Origin: Lutispora saccharofermentans
GTDB lineage: Bacteria > Bacillota > Clostridia > Lutisporales > Lutisporaceae
DNA: 64,000 nucleotides
NCBI RefSeq assembly: GCF_024363565.1
Contig: NZ_JAJEKE010000015.1
Location: 1 to 64,000 of the forward strand
Direction of reading: 5' to 3'
How positions within the stretch are numbered: the first letter of the stretch is position 1; each line of letters begins with the position of its first letter. The translations under genes were made by a program, and so were the position numbers. Of this stretch, positions 7,746 to 17,009 are shown one piece after another. Below the pieces are notes generated by a model that was not told where the DNA came from, did not search any database, and saw only the letters and a list, made by a program, of their open reading frames with translations.

Positions 7746-8489
7746 ACCAAACATTTTAATAGTAAGGGCTAAGGCTATGGTAATAAAAATAGGTTTTATT
7801 ACTTTAGCCCCGTTCTTTATTGCAATTTTCGTTCCCGCTAAGGCACCCAAAATCATAGATGCTGCAAGGGGAATGGCTGTATAATAGTCTATAGAATCAT
7901 TTATCGCAAATACTGCCAGGGATGCTATATTGCTTATGAAGTTTAAAGTCTTCCCATTTCCTGCACTTACAGAAAAATCAAACTTATAAACGCTTATGAA
8001 AGCAAAGATCAAGAAAGAGCCTGTCCCGGGCCCGAATAAGCCATCATAAAATCCCAGAGAAAGGGCAAGAATGATCCCGATAAATATATTCTTTTTGGTG
8101 AGACCTCCGAAATCATTATGGCTGCCGAAATCTTTCTTTATAAATGTATGTAATGCTATAACAAATGTAAGTATCAGTATGACCAATTGCAGCTTCTGCT
8201 CATCTATGCTCAGAACTGTTTTGACTCCCAGTATAGCCCCTATAAGAGTAAAAGGCATTAAACATTTTATCAATGGGAAGTAAATCTTTTTTGATTTAAA
8301 AAATGTCAAGGTACTGGCAAAGGCACCAAATGATGCTCCAAGTTTATTTGTTCCTAAAGCAATATGCGGCGGCATACCGGCTGCCATAAGGGCTGGTATG
8401 CTTATTATCCCGCCGCCCCCCGCTATTGAATCAACAAAGGCAGCGATAAATCCGGCAGTGCATATAAACAGTAAAAATCCCATATTCAT
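7734..8489 (-). CDS. TSUP family permease (TauE/SafE)
   Basis: The 251-residue membrane protein has the two-fold repeat of the TSUP family: an N-terminal GFIAAFVDSIAGGGGIISIPAL motif, GTNKLGASFGAF in the first half, and GFYDGLFGPGTGSFLIFAF and GKTLNFISN in the second. About eight helices are expected. TSUP proteins export or take up sulfite, thiosulfate, sulfoacetate or related anions, or serve as uncharacterised permeases; no sulfur genes are adjacent, so the substrate is unknown. It follows the 8494-9234 gene by four bases and is probably cotranscribed. Confidence 0.88.
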   Translation of the reverse strand: MNMGFLLFICTAGFIAAFVDSIAGGGGIISIPALMAAGMPPHIALGTNKLGASFGAFASTLTFFKSKKIYFPLIKCLMPFTLIGAILGVKTVLSIDEQKLQLVILILTFVIALHTFIKKDFGSHNDFGGLTKKNIFIGIILALSLGFYDGLFGPGTGSFLIFAFISVYKFDFSVSAGNGKTLNFISNIASLAVFAINDSIDYYTAIPLAASMILGALAGTKIAIKNGAKVIKPIFITIALALTIKMFGSLF

Positions 8490-8493
8490 TATT

Positions 8494-9234
8494 TTATAAC
8501 TCCAATCTCTTCTGCAGCATTTCTTCTACTTTTTTTTCAGTGGTTTCAAAAAACTCAGCATAATCCTTGCTTATTATAAATGCAGCTTTATCAATTATTT
8601 TGGAAGCTTTATCTATATCTATGCTGATACCATGCTTATTTTTCATATGTTGATCATAGTTAATTGATAGAATAAAGCTATCTACATTCTTCTTATAAAC
8701 GAAACTCTCAAATCTAATAAAGCTGTTCCCCAAACTTTTTGGTTCAAGTCCATAGAATTTTTCCAGAGTTGCTTCTATTTCTTTAATCAGTTCGGTATCT
8801 TTCAAGGCATCTTCTAATAACATTGGAAGATTATTATTTTCGCTTAATATATTTAACTCGACAGCCATTTCGATAAAATTGTGAGCTTTCCATAAGCCAT
8901 GTTCTTTAGGTATATTGCAGGCATCTATAACCTCTTCTGCAATCTCGATAGCCTTTTGGAAGCAAAAACCTTTTGAGCCTTTATATTCTTCATCCCCGTA
9001 AAAGTCCAAACCCCTGGGATATACGGTGTGAGTTATGCCAGATTTAATAAAATCCAACAGCTCCGGCTTTTCTCTATAAAAATAATCAAGAATATGCCAT
9101 CCAATTTTATGAGTAGCTTCGTAGTTCAGCGTGGCTGAAACCAGTGCATCCGGAAATATTGCCCCCAGCACTGTCATATTATTTGAATAACCTAATACCT
9201 TTTGGCTAAACCAGATATGGGTAAATGGAAACAT
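8494..9234 (-). CDS. hypothetical protein, possibly related to zinc-dependent phospholipase C fold
   Basis: The roughly 246-residue protein is soluble and has no signal peptide. The N terminus has FTHIWFSQKVLG, then GAIFPDA and HKIGWHILDYF, a spacing of His and Asp residues that recalls all-helical metal-dependent phosphodiesterase or phospholipase C-like proteins, and HNFIEMAVELNI further on. I cannot assign it firmly. The ATG chosen lies eight bases after GGGATG; a GTG three codons earlier is inside the upstream hairpin. That hairpin (9243-9290) contains the ribosome binding site, so expression may depend on it opening. It is followed by the TSUP gene. Confidence 0.7.
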   Translation of the reverse strand: MFPFTHIWFSQKVLGYSNNMTVLGAIFPDALVSATLNYEATHKIGWHILDYFYREKPELLDFIKSGITHTVYPRGLDFYGDEEYKGSKGFCFQKAIEIAEEVIDACNIPKEHGLWKAHNFIEMAVELNILSENNNLPMLLEDALKDTELIKEIEATLEKFYGLEPKSLGNSFIRFESFVYKKNVDSFILSINYDQHMKNKHGISIDIDKASKIIDKAAFIISKDYAEFFETTEKKVEEMLQKRLEL

Positions 9235-9242
9235 AAAAAACA

Positions 9243-9290
9243 CATCCCAAAATATTATACAACTATTCCATTATATATTATTTTGGGATG
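9243..9290 (-). terminator. hairpin that ends the ATPase transcript and covers the next gene's ribosome binding site
   Basis: Arms CATCCCAAAAT and ATTTTGGGATG pair perfectly and the stem extends to about 17 bp with one mismatch; on the minus strand TGTTTTTT follows. It lies between the ATPase stop (9322) and the ATG at 9234, and its 3' arm is the GGGATG Shine-Dalgarno of that gene. Confidence 0.6.
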
Positions 9291-9321
9291 AAAAAGAATG
9301 ATTATATCTGAATATTATTTT

Positions 9322-11979
9322 CTATTCCATTTTGTCCCCTCTCATAAACATCTTAATAATCTCATTGACTATCAGTGGGACCAAAGCAAATAATATAACC
9401 AATCCCCAGTCTCTCAGACTTAAATTATGGACACTAAATGCGTTTGCAAGAAACGGTATGGAAATAACTCCAAACTGGAGAATAAACCCGACAATTATTG
9501 CCCCTATTAAGTACATATTAGAGAATAACCCAATCCTTAATATTGATTTGGTTGAATTTCTCATTGACAATGAATAAAACAGCTGGGTGCCTGCAAGTAC
9601 GACAAAGGACATTGTTCTGGCATAAGTTAATACTTCCTCAGGTATATTCTTTGAACCAAGACTGTATCCATATTCGGTCAGGCCAAAATAGAATGCTGCC
9701 AATGTCAAAATGCCTATTAATACGCCGCCGATAACAGCTCTCACCCCTGCACCATAGGCGAAAAAGCTCTCCTTAGGGTTTCTCGGCTTCTTTTTCATAA
9801 CATCCTTATCACCTGGGTCGATACCCAGTGCTATAGCCGGCAGTGAATCAGTTATCAGGTTTATCCATAATATTTGTGTAGGCAGCAAAGGTACAGGCCA
9901 AAAAAACAGGATAGATGCAAATACTGTAATAACTTCTCCCAGATTGCAGGATAGCAGGAAGATAACGGACTTCTTTATATTGTTATATATGTTCCTGCCT
10001 TCTTCAATAGCATGAACTATTGTAGTGAAGTTATCATCTGTTAATATCATATCGCTAGCACCTTTAGAAACATCTGTCCCCGTAATGCCCATTGCAACAC
10101 CTATGTCAGCATATTTCAATGAAGGAGCATCATTGACACCATCACCGGTCATAGATACTATATTCCCTTGTGATTTATATGCCTTTACTATCTTTACCTT
10201 GTGTTCCGGCGATACTCGTGCAAATACTCTATAGTCATTTATCTTTTTTGAAAACTCCTCATCAGATAATTCATCTATTTCAGCACCTGTTAAGCTCTGA
10301 TCAATAGAATCTGCAATCCCTAGCTCTTTAGCAATTGCAACTGCCGTATTTCTATGGTCACCGGTGATCATTACGGGAGTTATTCCCGCTTGTTTAGCAT
10401 CTTTTATAGAATCCTTGACCTCCATCCTTGGAGGATCTATCATGCCAACAAAGCCAATAACAGTCAAATCTTTTTCCATTTCTTCCGGAGCTATAATTCT
10501 ATCTGTATCCTTAAAGGCGGCGCCAAGCACTCGCAGCGCGTCATCCGACATTTCTTCAGCCGCTTTTAGGTAGCTGGATTTCATTTCTTCAGTTAACGGT
10601 ACTACTTTACCGTCTACCAGAGCATTAGCTGAAATCTTCAAAATATTGTCCAATGCTCCTTTAGTATGAACTCTGTATCCATCTTCTTCTGCATTTAAGG
10701 TAGACATCAGCTTTCTATCAGAGTCAAACGGGTTTTCGCCAAGCCTTTTATGCCTTGAGTTCAAATCTTTTTTTGAAAGATCATATTTATCGCCTAATAC
10801 GACTAAAGCTATTTCTGTAGGGTCTCCTGTGCCTTGACCGTTTTCATATGTAGCATCCGAGCATAAAACAAAGGACTTGATCAATTCGGCTTCATCTTTA
10901 GAGGCTTCAAAGCCGGTTCCTGCAGCAGGTACATGCTTTAGATTGTTAAGCGTATAATATTTTACTACAGTCATCTTGTTTTGTGTGAGGGTCCCTGTTT
11001 TATCAGAGCATATAATATTGACTGAACCTAATGTTTCGACTGCCGGGAGCTTCTTTACAATTGCGTTTATCTTTGACATTCTAGTAACTCCTAATGCCAG
11101 CACTATAGCAACTATAGCAGCGAGACCTTCAGGGATTGCCGCAACAGCTAAACTGATCGCAGTCAAGAACATTTCAAACAGATCTCTCTTCTGAAACAGA
11201 GCGATTGCGAATATTAATGCACATATTCCGATAGCTATAAAGCCTAAAATCCTGCCAAGCTCATCTAATCGTCTTTGCAAAGGGGTCATTTCATCGTTGT
11301 CTTCATCCAGTATCTTTGCTATTTTTCCTATTTCTGTTTCCATGGCTGTTCCTACGACTACGCCTTCACCTCTGCCATATGTGGCAAGAGTGGACATAAA
11401 AGCCATATTTGACTTGTCTCCTATGGGAGTTTTCGGGTCTGTATGAACATCATTTGCATCCTTGCTTGTCGGAACAGATTCACCTGTCAGAGCAGATTCC
11501 TCGATCTGAAGGTTTACGCTTTGTATCAGCCTTAGATCCGCAGGTATATATCTACCTGCATCAATGATCACAATATCCCCGGGCACTATTTGCTCTGAGC
11601 TGATTTCTTCAATCTCTCCATCACGCCTCACAAGAGATTTTGGCGCAGTCATTTTTTGCAGTGCTTCTATCGCCTTTTCAGCTTTATATTCCTGCACGAC
11701 TCCTATTACTGCATTTAAAATAATAACCAATAGGATTATTACAGCATCTACATACTCTCCAATCGCTATCGTTATAACTACTGCACCCAAAAGAACATAT
11801 ATCAGCATATCCTTAAGCTGTGAAAAAAATAGAGAAATTAAGCTCTTTTTAGGCTTCCCCTTAAGCTTATTTTCGCCATACTTCTCAAGCCTTGCTTTTG
11901 CCTCTTCACCAGAAAGTCCGGCAACTGGATCTACATTGAGTTCTTTCAAAGCTTCTTGTTGAGATTTTGAAAACCACAT
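9322..11979 (-). CDS. P-type cation-transporting ATPase (Ca2+/Mn2+ type, P2A)
   Basis: The roughly 885-residue protein has the full P2 ATPase order: N-terminal cation ATPase domain, TGES in the actuator domain, the M4 motif PEGLAA, the phosphorylation site CSDKTGTLT near residue 326, KGA in the nucleotide domain, TGDGVNDAPSLK in the hinge, and NLITDSLPA in M6, where family ion ligands N and D sit. Homologues export Ca2+; the L. lactis YoaB relative behind a yybP-ykoY element is linked to Mn2+ export. A riboswitch of that class lies about 145 bases upstream here, so Mn2+ efflux is the better guess. Start chosen at the ATG seven bases after GAGGTG. Confidence 0.93.
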   Translation of the reverse strand: MWFSKSQQEALKELNVDPVAGLSGEEAKARLEKYGENKLKGKPKKSLISLFFSQLKDMLIYVLLGAVVITIAIGEYVDAVIILLVIILNAVIGVVQEYKAEKAIEALQKMTAPKSLVRRDGEIEEISSEQIVPGDIVIIDAGRYIPADLRLIQSVNLQIEESALTGESVPTSKDANDVHTDPKTPIGDKSNMAFMSTLATYGRGEGVVVGTAMETEIGKIAKILDEDNDEMTPLQRRLDELGRILGFIAIGICALIFAIALFQKRDLFEMFLTAISLAVAAIPEGLAAIVAIVLALGVTRMSKINAIVKKLPAVETLGSVNIICSDKTGTLTQNKMTVVKYYTLNNLKHVPAAGTGFEASKDEAELIKSFVLCSDATYENGQGTGDPTEIALVVLGDKYDLSKKDLNSRHKRLGENPFDSDRKLMSTLNAEEDGYRVHTKGALDNILKISANALVDGKVVPLTEEMKSSYLKAAEEMSDDALRVLGAAFKDTDRIIAPEEMEKDLTVIGFVGMIDPPRMEVKDSIKDAKQAGITPVMITGDHRNTAVAIAKELGIADSIDQSLTGAEIDELSDEEFSKKINDYRVFARVSPEHKVKIVKAYKSQGNIVSMTGDGVNDAPSLKYADIGVAMGITGTDVSKGASDMILTDDNFTTIVHAIEEGRNIYNNIKKSVIFLLSCNLGEVITVFASILFFWPVPLLPTQILWINLITDSLPAIALGIDPGDKDVMKKKPRNPKESFFAYGAGVRAVIGGVLIGILTLAAFYFGLTEYGYSLGSKNIPEEVLTYARTMSFVVLAGTQLFYSLSMRNSTKSILRIGLFSNMYLIGAIIVGFILQFGVISIPFLANAFSVHNLSLRDWGLVILFALVPLIVNEIIKMFMRGDKME

Positions 11980-12121
11980 AATCATACACCTCTCTAGTTA
12001 ATTTTGTTTGCCTTTTATAATCTAATTGAAATTATAAAACCCGCTGTCGTACCCTATTATTTTTTCTATAATTAGTGTTCTTATGTCTTAATATTTGATC
12101 CTCCTGTATTTTCAATAAAAA

Positions 12122-12157
12122 AAGACTTTTAATATGCATATGCATATTAAAAGTCTT
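12122..12157 (-). terminator. riboswitch-controlled terminator
   Basis: A perfect 36-base palindrome (arms AAGACTTTTAATATGCAT and its complement) is followed by TTTTTTTATTG on the minus strand. Its 5' arm contains the 3' strand of the upstream aptamer's P1 helix (12144-12153), so P1 and the terminator cannot form together. Confidence 0.8.
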
Positions 12158-12252
12158 GCACATCCGAAAGGACCTTCACAGCCAGAAAAAGCAATATCGC
12201 TTTTCCGAGATTGTTGGCAGTAAAGCAAGGTGGTGCTACTCCCTTTAAATAT
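12144..12252 (-). promoter_or_regulatory. yybP-ykoY (manganese) riboswitch aptamer
   Basis: On the minus strand the element begins ATATTTAAAGGGAGTAGC and ends GCAAGACTTTTAATAT, matching the conserved 5' AAAGGGGAGUAGC and 3' GCAAGACCUUU boxes of the yybP-ykoY class as I remember the L. lactis aptamer. The outer strands pair as P1 with 9 of 10 base pairs. Ligand-stabilised P1 would hold the 5' arm of the terminator at 12122-12157, so Mn2+ should turn the downstream ATPase on. One G is missing from the usual GGGG run. No protein is encoded here; the open frame over it is a shadow. Confidence 0.8.
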
Positions 12253-12324
12253 ATACGTTTTGATTAATATCATTTTATATAATGGCTGAAGCAATGTCAA
12301 TAGGTATCAAATCAAATACATCCG

Positions 12325-13935
12325 TCACCAGGTTTTAAGACTAAATATATCTGATAAAACTAAATCTTTGTTCCTCTCCTCTACCGTTCTTATAGACCAT
12401 TCATTTTGGAATACCAAAACCAGATTATCGTGACTATCCCATAGTATTTTAGTATCCAATGTCAATCTTGCTTTTTCCGGATTAAAGCCTTCTGTCTCTA
12501 TCCATCTTATATATTTGAACGGCAAATGCTCAATAGTTATCTCTGCTCCGTACTCGTTTTTCAACCTATATTCCAGCACTTCAAGCTGAAGAATCCCCAC
12601 TACTCCAATGATTAATTTCTGAGCCATAGAGTCCTTCTCATGAAAAACCTGTATTGCACCTTCCTCAGATAATTGGTCTATGCCTTTAATAAATTGCTTC
12701 CTTTTCAAAGAATTTTTGATATATACCCTTGCAAAGTGCTCCGGAGCAAAAACCGGTATGCCTTCAAACCTGAATTGAGGACTCTTTTCGCACAGGGTAT
12801 CTCCTATTCTGAATATGCCCGGATCAAATACGCCGATGATATCTCCTGCATACGCTTCTTCAACGATTTCTCTATCCTGTGCAAGAAATTGCTGAGGCTG
12901 AGCAAGCTTTACCTGCTTTCCGGCCTGTACATGATTTACATTCATACCTTTTGTAAACTTGCCTGAACAAATTCTCAAAAATGCTATCCTGTCTCTATGG
13001 GTCGGATTCATATTGGCTTGTATTTTAAAAATAAAGCCGGAAAAGAAATCGCTTTCCGCATTGATCTCCCCGACATCAGACGCCCTTGGCATCGGAGGAG
13101 TGCTCATCTTCAAAAACTCCTGCAAAAAATTCTCCACACCAAAATTAGTCATAGCGCTTCCGAAGAATATGGGAGTCATCTCACCCTTCAGCACTTTATT
13201 CATTTCAAAAGCATCTCCGGCCATATCTAAAAGGCTGATATCTTCAATAAGCTTATTATGAGCATCATCGCCCAGCAAATCCCTGAAAACTTGATCTTCA
13301 ACAGACCTCTTTACCGAAGACACCAGGCTTTGGCCATGATCACCACCGGAGAAAAGCTCCATATGCATCATTTTTCTATCATATATCCCGAGAAAGCTGC
13401 CGCCTAACCTGACAGGCCAATTCATAGGGTATGATTGAATACCTAGTACTGTTTCAATTTCTTCCATGAGTTCAAAAGGGTCGAGACCTTCTCTGTCAAG
13501 CTTGTTTATGAAGGTAAATATGGGTATACCTCTCTTTCTGCATACCTGAAAGAGCTTCTTTGTTTGTTCCTCAACGCCCTTTGCATGGTCAATGATCATG
13601 ACTGCACTATCGGCAGCCATAAGGGTTCTATAAGTATCTTCACTGAAATCCTGATGCCCGGGTGTATCAAGTATATTGATGCAATAACCATCATATTCAA
13701 ATTGCATTGCACTTGATGTCACTGATATTCCTCTTTGCTTTTCGATCTCCATCCAATCTGATACAGCATATCTTTCAGTTTTTCTTGATTTTACCGAACC
13801 TGCCAACCTTATGGCGCCTCCGTATAAAAGAAGCTTTTCTGTAAGCGTCGTCTTGCCCGCATCAGGATGAGATATTATAGCAAAGGTTCTTCGCCTTCGT
13901 ATTTCTTTCATTGTTTTTTCATCCACATGTCCCAT
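12325..13935 (-). CDS. prfC: peptide chain release factor 3
   Basis: The 536-residue GTPase matches RF3 in length and sequence. G motifs seen are SHPDAGKTTLTEKLL (G1), RGISVTSSAMQF (G2), DTPGHQDFSEDTYRTL (G3, the RF3-type extension) and NKLDREGLDPFELMEEIE (G4), followed by the SDF-like domain II and the RF3 C-terminal domain. RF3 recycles RF1 and RF2 from the ribosome after peptide release. It is a single-gene unit divergent from the ATPase-like gene at 14104. Confidence 0.96.
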   Translation of the reverse strand: MGHVDEKTMKEIRRRRTFAIISHPDAGKTTLTEKLLLYGGAIRLAGSVKSRKTERYAVSDWMEIEKQRGISVTSSAMQFEYDGYCINILDTPGHQDFSEDTYRTLMAADSAVMIIDHAKGVEEQTKKLFQVCRKRGIPIFTFINKLDREGLDPFELMEEIETVLGIQSYPMNWPVRLGGSFLGIYDRKMMHMELFSGGDHGQSLVSSVKRSVEDQVFRDLLGDDAHNKLIEDISLLDMAGDAFEMNKVLKGEMTPIFFGSAMTNFGVENFLQEFLKMSTPPMPRASDVGEINAESDFFSGFIFKIQANMNPTHRDRIAFLRICSGKFTKGMNVNHVQAGKQVKLAQPQQFLAQDREIVEEAYAGDIIGVFDPGIFRIGDTLCEKSPQFRFEGIPVFAPEHFARVYIKNSLKRKQFIKGIDQLSEEGAIQVFHEKDSMAQKLIIGVVGILQLEVLEYRLKNEYGAEITIEHLPFKYIRWIETEGFNPEKARLTLDTKILWDSHDNLVLVFQNEWSIRTVEERNKDLVLSDIFSLKTW

Positions 13936-14103
13936 TTATCTTAACCTCTCTCCAAAATCATCTCTTATATCATTTCCATTTAGAACAAATTAATTTTACA
14001 TGACACAAAAAACTCTGTCAATTGAAATATATTTAAAAGCTTCAGAGTCACATATAATAATAGCAAGAATATATTAAAGTATAAGCTTTCATGGAGGTGT
14101 GTT

Positions 14104-15192
14104 ATGCAAAAACAAGGTCATGTCAGAGAATTCTTCTTAGGTGCCAACACCTACAAAGGCTTTCATTCTTATTATGAATATGTTGTACCGGGAATTCCGA
14201 AAAAATTATTTATCTTAAAAGGCGGACCGGGGACAGGCAAATCAACTTTTTTAAAAAAAATTGCAAATGAATTTGCAAGTATGGGTCTTGATGTGGAACT
14301 TCACCATTGCTCTTCAGATAACGATTCTCTGGATGGAATTCGTATAGTCCCATTTAACATTGCTGTAATGGATGGCACAGCCCCACATACTACCGATCCT
14401 AAATACCCGGCTGTAGTAGATGAAATAATTAACCTGGGAGAATACTGGGATAATGAAGGCATTGAAAAGAATAGGAAGGCAATACTGAACTGCAATAAGG
14501 AATTAAAGAAACTATATGTTTCGTCATACAGATTCCTTAATGCGGCAAAAGAGGTCCAGGATGACTTGGAGGCTCTGACAGGTGATGAGTTCGATTGGGC
14601 AAGCTTTAATAATGCCCTGATCGATTACAAGCAATCTATACTTGAGCCTCTCGCATCTGTGCACAAGCATTCAGAAATAAGGCATTTGTTTCATTCATCA
14701 ATCAATTCATCAGGAAGAGTTGACTTTATCGAAAACGCAGTACCAAAAGAATATACCTGCCACTATATAAAAGGGCGATATCTTGCTGCTGCCACAAATC
14801 TGTTCAACTCATTGTCTTCAGACCTTATATTGAAGGGTTATGATGTGGAGGTCTTTCATCAGCCACTAAATCCGGAAAGGATAGAAACAATGATAGTTAA
14901 CGAGTTGGGCCTGGTGATCACAAATGATGGAAAGCTTAGAAATAATGCAAATAAAATTATAGATCTGAATGATAATAAAAATAGAAATCTTTCTAAAAAC
15001 GATAAAGAATACCTGGAAAAGAACGAAAAGCTTATGAATGGCCTTATCGATGAAGCTATAGTAAGAATTCAAGATGCTAAGCTTCTTCACGACGAGCTGG
15101 AGAGATATTATATCGAAAGCATGGATTTTAAGAGAATGTCTGAACTGAGAAATAGCACCATCGAAAAAATTAGAAATATGTGCGGATTATAA
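14104..15192 (+). CDS. P-loop ATPase of unknown function (PRK06851-like)
   Basis: The 362-residue protein starts after a GGAGGTG site and has a Walker A motif LKGGPGTGKSTFLKK near residue 40, followed by HHCSSDNDSLDGI, which fits the sensor segment of a small Firmicute family of hypothetical ATPases. The second half is mixed alpha/beta with GRYLAAATNLFNSLSSDLILKG, resembling a second degenerate nucleotide-binding domain as in PRK06851-type proteins. These are found in spore formers and no activity has been shown that I know of. It is soluble and stands alone, ended by a clear terminator. Confidence 0.75.
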   Translation: MQKQGHVREFFLGANTYKGFHSYYEYVVPGIPKKLFILKGGPGTGKSTFLKKIANEFASMGLDVELHHCSSDNDSLDGIRIVPFNIAVMDGTAPHTTDPKYPAVVDEIINLGEYWDNEGIEKNRKAILNCNKELKKLYVSSYRFLNAAKEVQDDLEALTGDEFDWASFNNALIDYKQSILEPLASVHKHSEIRHLFHSSINSSGRVDFIENAVPKEYTCHYIKGRYLAAATNLFNSLSSDLILKGYDVEVFHQPLNPERIETMIVNELGLVITNDGKLRNNANKIIDLNDNKNRNLSKNDKEYLEKNEKLMNGLIDEAIVRIQDAKLLHDELERYYIESMDFKRMSELRNSTIEKIRNMCGL

Positions 15193-15203
15193 ATACCGGC
15201 TTC

Positions 15204-15232
15204 GAGAGCACTAAAAAAGTGCTCTCCTTTTT
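15204..15232 (+). terminator. intrinsic terminator
   Basis: GAGAGCAC and GTGCTCTC pair across a seven-base A-rich loop and are followed by CTTTTTT on the plus strand, 12 bases after the ATPase-family stop codon. Confidence 0.8.
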
Positions 15233-15300
15233 TAGTAGCACTTTTCTCAACATTTGTGATAGAATCTTTATGTATACATTTATCAAACAGATAGGGTGAA

Positions 15301-15549
15301 ATGATGAAAGCAAAATGGTCAGACGAAAAAATACATATAGCGGCAAATAGAGCAAAGCTTCAAAAGGTCAAACGTGAAGCAGCGTTTATAGATAGCAAAA
15401 ATGTGTGCCCTTTATGCTTTGGCAGCGATTTGCGGGTTATCAGTGCAAGCAAGACTCCTGATTGTATAGATAGTGAAATAAAATTTATAGCTATTTGTAA
15501 AGAGTGCAAAATAAGAGTCTATTATTTTAAAAGAATTGAAGATATTTAG
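15301..15549 (+). CDS. small zinc-ribbon-like protein
   Basis: The 82-residue protein has two cysteine pairs, CPLC near residue 36 and CKEC near residue 68, with the spacing of a zinc ribbon, plus a basic N-terminal helix (AANRAKLQKVKREA). I do not recognise a named family. Either of two adjacent ATG codons could start it; the first has AGGGTG only two bases away, so the second (15304) may be used. It is a single gene between two hairpin terminators. Confidence 0.6.
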   Translation: MMKAKWSDEKIHIAANRAKLQKVKREAAFIDSKNVCPLCFGSDLRVISASKTPDCIDSEIKFIAICKECKIRVYYFKRIEDI

Positions 15550-15581
15550 AAGAGTATACCGGATTTATCCGGTATACTCTT
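15550..15581. terminator. bidirectional intrinsic terminator
   Basis: A perfect 14-bp stem (AAGAGTATACCGGA and complement, loop TTTA) separates the convergent zinc-ribbon gene and the acetyltransferase gene; a T-rich run follows on the plus strand. It overlaps the end of the acetyltransferase gene. Confidence 0.8.
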
Positions 15582-16104
15582 CTTTTAAAATTCCATATAA
15601 ATATAAATCATATCTTTTTCCGTCTCTATAGATAAAATCCCTGTAAGTCCCTTCCTTTTTAAAACCAACGCTTTCATACAAACTTATAGCGGCACTATTA
15701 TAGCTGATCACATTCAATTGGATTCTATGAAAATTTAACTCATTGAATCCGAAATCCAGCAACAATCTCATAGTCTCTTTGCCCAAGCCCTTTCCTTTGC
15801 TCTCCTTGCTGCCTATTCCAATAAAAGTAGTTGCAACTCCATTCGACCATAGTATATCGTCAAAACCTGCGATACCTATGATCGTATTGGAATGGAGCAG
15901 CCTAACTGCAAATATCTGCTTATCCTCAGAGCTCTCATAGTATTCCAAAAGCTTTAGCATATCTTTTTGGGATTTAGGAATGGCAGGAACCATATCATAA
16001 TATCTTAAAAATTCAACATCATTAAACCAGGATGAGATATATTCCATATCTGACATATTCAGAGAACCAAGTTTTATATTATCACCTATAAGCATATTCC
16101 TCAT
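15565..16104 (-). CDS. GNAT family N-acetyltransferase (RimJ/RimL type)
   Basis: The 179-residue protein carries the GNAT fold: an acetyl-CoA pyrophosphate loop in GIGSKESKGKGLGKETMRLLLDFGF, the HRIQLNVISYNSAAISLYESVGFKKEGT segment typical of the RimJ/RimL branch, and YRDGKRYDLYLYGI at the end. Substrates of this branch range from ribosomal protein N termini to small amines and cannot be told here. The start overlaps the stop of the DUF2156 gene by four bases (ATGA), so the two are translationally coupled. Confidence 0.88.
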   Translation of the reverse strand: MRNMLIGDNIKLGSLNMSDMEYISSWFNDVEFLRYYDMVPAIPKSQKDMLKLLEYYESSEDKQIFAVRLLHSNTIIGIAGFDDILWSNGVATTFIGIGSKESKGKGLGKETMRLLLDFGFNELNFHRIQLNVISYNSAAISLYESVGFKKEGTYRDFIYRDGKRYDLYLYGILKEEYTG

Positions 16105-17009
16105 TGCAATTCTCTCCGTATATCAACAATAAATTTTTTTTCAAGCTTTATGGGGTCATAAGCCAGTTTAGCTCGTCTAAGCCCAGGGATTCCTATATCT
16201 TCTTCTCTATTAATGTATACTATGTCCTTTAGATAAAGCTCAGCAAAGGTTCTGTTTATAAAAGCATAAATCCCGTTATAGCTTATATCTCCTTTTTCAA
16301 TATGTATGATAGCCATATTTTTATTTACAATCTCACCGATGGTGAAGCCTGTTATAACATTATTGACATATACAGCCATTCCGAGCCCGTTTAAATCTTT
16401 TAAATTATAAAGGATATCCTTTATTCCTTCAACCTCGCACTCCAGCTGATGATTACCGGACTGGCCATTGAACCATTCTTGAGAAAAATCTATACAATCC
16501 TTTATAACCTTATCTTCATGGATATCCTTTACATTGTAAGCGTAACTGCTCACAAAATGGTTGTATTGACTTTTTCTTTTCCTCAGCTTATCACCATTCA
16601 ACTTTATCAACTTGTCTGCTTCATAGATATAATCAAAATTTTTAACGTCTTCATAGTATTGCACAGCGTCTCCATACTTTTCCTTAAGCTTTTTTAAAAA
16701 AGGTTCTTCGATATCTGAAAATAAAAATTTCATACCGCCTTTTTTCTCTTTATACTCCAACAATTTAGAAATGATAGCTTCCAAATTTTCTTCAGAGTAT
16801 CCGATTGGCTGCATGAAAACAGTCCCCTTGCTTTCCTCGGTCTTTTTAATTATAAGCGAATCCTCCAGGATAGTATATTCTACATTGCAATATTTTCTCC
16901 AAAGGTACAGATTCAGAAATGAGTATTCATAGGTATTGAAATCATAATCTCCCAAATATTTCATAAATACCTCTTTGTCGTCTAACTCCAGCGTTTTAAA
17001 TTGAAGCAA
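16101..17009 (-). CDS. DUF2156 (phosphatidylglycerol lysyltransferase C-terminal-like) protein
   Basis: The roughly 302-residue protein matches DUF2156 from end to end: EYSFLNLYLWRKYCN near the N terminus, LIKLNGDKLRKRKSQYNHF, and a final GIPGLRRAKLAYDPIKLEKKF. The fold is two tandem GNAT-like domains, as in the aminoacyl-tRNA-dependent transferase part of MprF and FemX proteins, but with no membrane part. The acceptor is unknown. The best start is a TTG six bases after AAGGGTG; the ATG at 17030 lacks a site. It overlaps the GNAT gene by four bases. Confidence 0.82.
   Translation of the reverse strand: MLQFKTLELDDKEVFMKYLGDYDFNTYEYSFLNLYLWRKYCNVEYTILEDSLIIKKTEESKGTVFMQPIGYSEENLEAIISKLLEYKEKKGGMKFLFSDIEEPFLKKLKEKYGDAVQYYEDVKNFDYIYEADKLIKLNGDKLRKRKSQYNHFVSSYAYNVKDIHEDKVIKDCIDFSQEWFNGQSGNHQLECEVEGIKDILYNLKDLNGLGMAVYVNNVITGFTIGEIVNKNMAIIHIEKGDISYNGIYAFINRTFAELYLKDIVYINREEDIGIPGLRRAKLAYDPIKLEKKFIVDIRRELQ

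Noticed and set aside
12112..12300. 62-codon minus-strand open frame
   Set aside because: It runs over the yybP-ykoY aptamer and terminator and has no family match; the RNA explains the sequence.
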